Part shown: one piece after another, positions 16,042 through 17,278 of the stretch
Numbering within the stretch: the first letter of the stretch is position 1
How the letters are laid out: each line of letters opens with the position of its first letter
Origin: Helicobacter sp.
GTDB lineage: Bacteria > Campylobacterota > Campylobacteria > Campylobacterales > Helicobacteraceae
Assembly: GCF_022511165.1 (NCBI RefSeq)
Contig: NZ_JAFLSB010000030.1
Coordinates: 1-17,278, forward strand
Direction: 5' to 3'
DNA length: 17,278 nt
Notes under the pieces: generated by a model
The model's input: only the letters and a program-made list of their open reading frames with translations
What the model was told of the DNA's origin: nothing
Databases searched by the model: none
Translations under genes and position numbers: made by a program

Positions 16042-16793
16042 TGAAACAATATGTTTTGAAATGTTTTTTACTAGGTATTGTGGTAATGAATATGTGGGCA
16101 AATGAGAGTGAGAACATACAAGATTTATCTCAACAAGAGCCACCCCAAGAGAGTGTATTACTTCAAGCTATAGAGAGTGCAGATTCTGATTTTTATCAAG
16201 CAGTGATGATGTGGGTAAGAAATGCCGACGAAGCAAGTAAATTTTTGCATAGAGCTTGTGATCAAAAGCACCCCGGAGCGTGCTTGTATCTAGGTAATTA
16301 TTATGAGCTTAAATCCCAAGATAGAAGAGATGGACAAAAGAATCTTGAACAATCTAGGCAATATTATCAAGCAGGATATAATTATAGTTTAGAGGCGTGT
16401 AAGGAGGGTGGAGAGCAGTGGTGCACAATACAAGCAGTCGCGCTTATTGATGGGCGAGGTGTGCAAAAAGATATAGAAAAAGGCTTGGAATATCTTAATG
16501 TGATGTGTGAGCATAATATAGAAAATGCGTGTTTTACACTTGGCTCTTACTATTTTTATGGAATGAATACAAAACAGGATTCACAAAAAGCTCAAGTTTT
16601 TCTTCATAAGGCTTTGGAGTTAGATTCTCAAAAATGCGATGAAAAGAAAAAATACGCGTGTGTGTTAAGTGCGGAGGTGTATCAGCAGGGTTTAAGTGTG
16701 CAAATGGATTTAGCAAAGGCAAAAGATTTTTATCATCGTGCGTGTGATTTAAATAATCAATTTGCCTGTGATTATGTGCAGAAATTACGATAA
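16041..16793 (+). CDS. Secreted cysteine-paired Sel1-repeat protein (Hcp-like)
   Basis: A 250-residue protein with an N-terminal signal peptide (about 1-20, VLKCFLLGIVVMNMWA) followed by a Gln/Glu/Ser-rich acidic stretch (21-50). From about 65 onwards there are five Sel1-like (alpha/alpha) repeats. Ten cysteines outside the signal peptide fall in five pairs with exactly seven residues between: 73/81, 120/128, 156/164, 199/207 and 235/243. One disulfide per repeat is the hallmark of the Helicobacter cysteine-rich proteins (HcpA and relatives), some of which are secreted and act on host immune cells. Repeat contents read like ACDQKHPGACLYLGNYYE and ACDLNNQFACDYV. The ATG overlaps the dusB stop, so it is expressed with cheV-nspC-dusB. 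The target is unknown, and another Sel1-repeat role (beta-lactam binding, protein scaffolding) cannot be excluded. Confidence 0.9.
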   Translation: MKQYVLKCFLLGIVVMNMWANESENIQDLSQQEPPQESVLLQAIESADSDFYQAVMMWVRNADEASKFLHRACDQKHPGACLYLGNYYELKSQDRRDGQKNLEQSRQYYQAGYNYSLEACKEGGEQWCTIQAVALIDGRGVQKDIEKGLEYLNVMCEHNIENACFTLGSYYFYGMNTKQDSQKAQVFLHKALELDSQKCDEKKKYACVLSAEVYQQGLSVQMDLAKAKDFYHRACDLNNQFACDYVQKLR

Positions 16794-16827
16794 AGGATTT
16801 GTCTCTTAATAATCAAATCATTCTTTT

Positions 16828-16855
16828 TATGATATTGGTGCAATGATATAAGGGG
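16828..16855 (+). promoter_or_regulatory. Possible promoter -10 (TATGAT) and strong Shine-Dalgarno ahead of the broken small gene
   Basis: TATGAT at 16828-16833 and AAGGGG at about 16850-16855, four bases before ATG 16859, show that the following broken reading frame once had, or still has, translation signals. No terminator hairpin is visible between the Sel1-repeat gene stop and this point, so readthrough is possible. Confidence 0.35.
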
Positions 16856-16858
16856 ATT

Positions 16859-17105
16859 ATGCAAAAAGATAAAAATGAAAATTTTTAAAATATGTTTTAT
16901 CTCTCAGTCCTTGCAGCCATAGCCTTGCCGGTGGGTATATTTATCTCTATGCTTATGTATATGCACGAACAGGTGGAGCAAGTGGAATTCCTTCTTGTAC
17001 TATCTATTTTACTGCACCTTTTATAGTTGGAGTAGGTGTTTTTTAGGTGAGATTTTACAAGGTATTTATAATTTTGTTATCGCAAGAAATTTATTAAAAA
17101 GCTAA
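16859..17105 (+). pseudogene. Small membrane-protein gene broken by two frameshifts at T runs
   Basis: The ATG at 16859 opens MQKDKNENF and then meets TAA at 16886. One extra T in the T5 run at 16882-16886 would carry the frame on through a hydrophobic sequence (YIYLYAYVYA, then GIPSCTIYFTAPFIVGVGVF) to a TAG at 17044. One extra T in the T6 run at 17039-17044 would continue it through LGEILQGIYNFVIARNLLKS to TAA 17103-17105. The restored product is about 82 residues with perhaps two membrane helices. An alternative reading in the first frame, from ATG 16892 (with LAAIALPVGIF), suggests the first lesion may lie further right, near 16900-16945. I do not recognise the family. Options are true decay, homopolymer sequencing error, or slippage-controlled expression; the runs are short for phase variation. 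Confidence 0.55.
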
Positions 17106-17154
17106 AAAAAACTCTATTTTTCGCGATGAAAGGGGTAATTTTCTTATCTTTTTT
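17067..17154 (+). ncRNA. Hypothetical antisense RNA opposite the 27-residue minus-strand ORF
   Basis: A perfect TATAAT lies at 17067-17072. A transcript starting about seven bases later (around 17079) would begin at the stop codon of the minus-strand peptide ORF and run antisense through it. A weak hairpin (GAT/ATC and GAAA/TTTC arms with a two-base bulge, 17125-17148) followed by T6 at 17149-17154 could end it, giving about 75 nt. No good -35 is visible, and in DNA this AT-rich a TATAAT can arise by chance, so the support is arrangement only. Confidence 0.2.
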
Positions 17155-17160
17155 AGCCAT
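17077..17160 (-). CDS. 27-residue basic/hydrophobic peptide, possible AapA-like type I toxin
   Basis: ATG at 17160 (minus strand) opens MAKKDKKITPFIAKNRVFFS and continues FLINFLR to TAA at 17079-17077. The first half is lysine-rich, the second half hydrophobic, ending in Arg; this layout is shared with small membrane-active type I toxins such as AapA of H. pylori, though I see no convincing residue-by-residue match. GGAGG at 17170-17166 is five bases before the ATG, and a promoter (17212-17184) would put the 5' end only about 17 bases upstream. An in-frame ATG at 17172 has AGGAG four bases ahead but would be almost leaderless. It overlaps the end of the broken + strand gene by 29 bases. It could also be a chance ORF or the head of a decayed longer gene. 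Confidence 0.35.
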   Translation of the reverse strand: MAKKDKKITPFIAKNRVFFSFLINFLR

Positions 17161-17183
17161 AAATACCTCCATATTTCTCCTAT

Positions 17184-17212
17184 ATTATATACTAACAAGT
17201 TATTTTAAACAA
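17184..17212 (-). promoter_or_regulatory. Strong-looking promoter for the minus-strand peptide ORF
   Basis: On the minus strand, TTGTTT (17212-17207) is followed after exactly 17 bases by a perfect TATAAT (17189-17184). The expected start of transcription is about 17178-17177, just before GGAGG and the ATG at 17160. This is the best -35/-10 pair in the window, in a position where only the small ORF could use it. Confidence 0.5.
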
Positions 17213-17213
17213 G

Positions 17214-17236
17214 AAAAAAATAGCTTAATGCTATTT
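17214..17236 (-). terminator. Rho-independent terminator for the minus-strand gene entering from the right
   Basis: Inverted repeat AAATAGC (17218-17224) / GCTATTT (17230-17236) with a five-base loop. Read on the minus strand the hairpin runs into T7 (complement of A7 at 17214-17220). The stem is GC-poor, but the U-tract is good. It overlaps the stop of the partial minus-strand frame at 17231-17233, as expected for a short 3' end. Confidence 0.5.
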
Positions 17237-17278
17237 AATTTCAGTTATTTCTATTTTATATACTCCGTTTGGACTTTC
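17231..17278 (-). CDS. C-terminal end of an unidentified minus-strand gene (partial)
   Basis: Reading the minus strand from the right edge gives ESPNGVYKIEITEIK and a TAG at 17233-17231, directly inside a terminator hairpin. Fifteen residues are too few to name the protein. The support is the mixed hydrophilic composition, unlike chance AT-rich frames, and the terminator placed just after the stop. The gene lies mainly outside the window. Confidence 0.4.
   Translation of the reverse strand, partial: ESPNGVYKIEITEIK

Noticed and set aside
16892..17026. Stand-alone small gene from ATG 16892 (MFYLSVLAAIALPVG...) ending at the TAG in the middle of the degenerate region
   Set aside because: No ribosome binding site before this ATG; the stretch overlaps the longer restored frame whose 3' half reads as a typical membrane protein in a different frame.
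17126..17278. Open + strand frame starting MKGVIFLSFLAINTS and running off the right edge
   Set aside because: No Shine-Dalgarno before the ATG; the Phe/Leu/Tyr-rich product is what AT-rich DNA gives by chance; the minus strand here has better promoter, ribosome-binding and terminator signals.
1..17278. CRISPR array, tRNA, rRNA, insertion sequence or prophage genes
   Set aside because: No regularly spaced repeats, no cloverleaf-like segments, no transposase or integrase frames and no terminal inverted repeats were seen on either strand.

Overview
The window looks like chromosomal DNA from a Helicobacter of the enterohepatic type (H. hepaticus or a close relative). The DNA is AT-rich. The gene content and gene order match blocks I recall from H. 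pylori and Campylobacter jejuni: pyrH-rpoZ-spoT-tyrS-nitronate monooxygenase-amiA, cheY-prmA-ftsH-PSD-like-pssA, and cheV1-nspC. Unlike H. pylori, this strain carries hisA. The species call is an inference from memory of these families, not a database result. All large genes are on the + strand and packed tightly; only the last 0.5 kb is different.

Layout. 1-457 is the 3' two thirds of pyrH (UMP kinase). 530-6458 is a housekeeping and growth-control run: rpoZ (RNA polymerase omega), spoT (ppGpp synthetase/hydrolase, TTG start), tyrS, an FMN-type nitronate monooxygenase-like enzyme with a C-terminal four-cysteine signature, and amiA (cell-wall amidase). 6471-8044 holds an unrecognised polytopic membrane protein coupled to hisA by a TAATG overlap. 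A promoter at about 8107-8115 starts a second run: cheY1 (TTG start), prmA (GTG start), ftsH, a membrane-anchored phosphatidylserine-decarboxylase-like protein that has lost two of three catalytic residues, and pssA overlapping it by 11 bases. A promoter at about 12831-12839 starts a third run: cheV1, nspC, dusB and a secreted cysteine-paired Sel1-repeat (Hcp-like) protein, joined with no gaps or with a TAATG overlap.

16794-17278 is non-housekeeping DNA. It holds a degenerate small membrane-protein gene whose frame is restored by one extra T in each of two T runs. On the minus strand there is a 27-residue basic/hydrophobic peptide ORF with its own strong-looking promoter and Shine-Dalgarno sequence. 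A TATAAT on the + strand is placed so that its transcript would run antisense to that ORF, an arrangement reminiscent of the AapA/IsoA type I toxin-antitoxin systems of Helicobacter. The window ends in the last codons of a minus-strand gene followed by a hairpin terminator.

How the genes fit together: rpoZ and spoT link RNA polymerase to the stringent response; ftsH, pssA and the PSD-like protein concern membrane quality control and phosphatidylethanolamine synthesis; cheY and cheV are two parts of the chemotaxis pathway in separate transcription units; nspC makes polyamines. Across the window the word AGAWTCT occurs far more often than base composition predicts, in all three codon phases.
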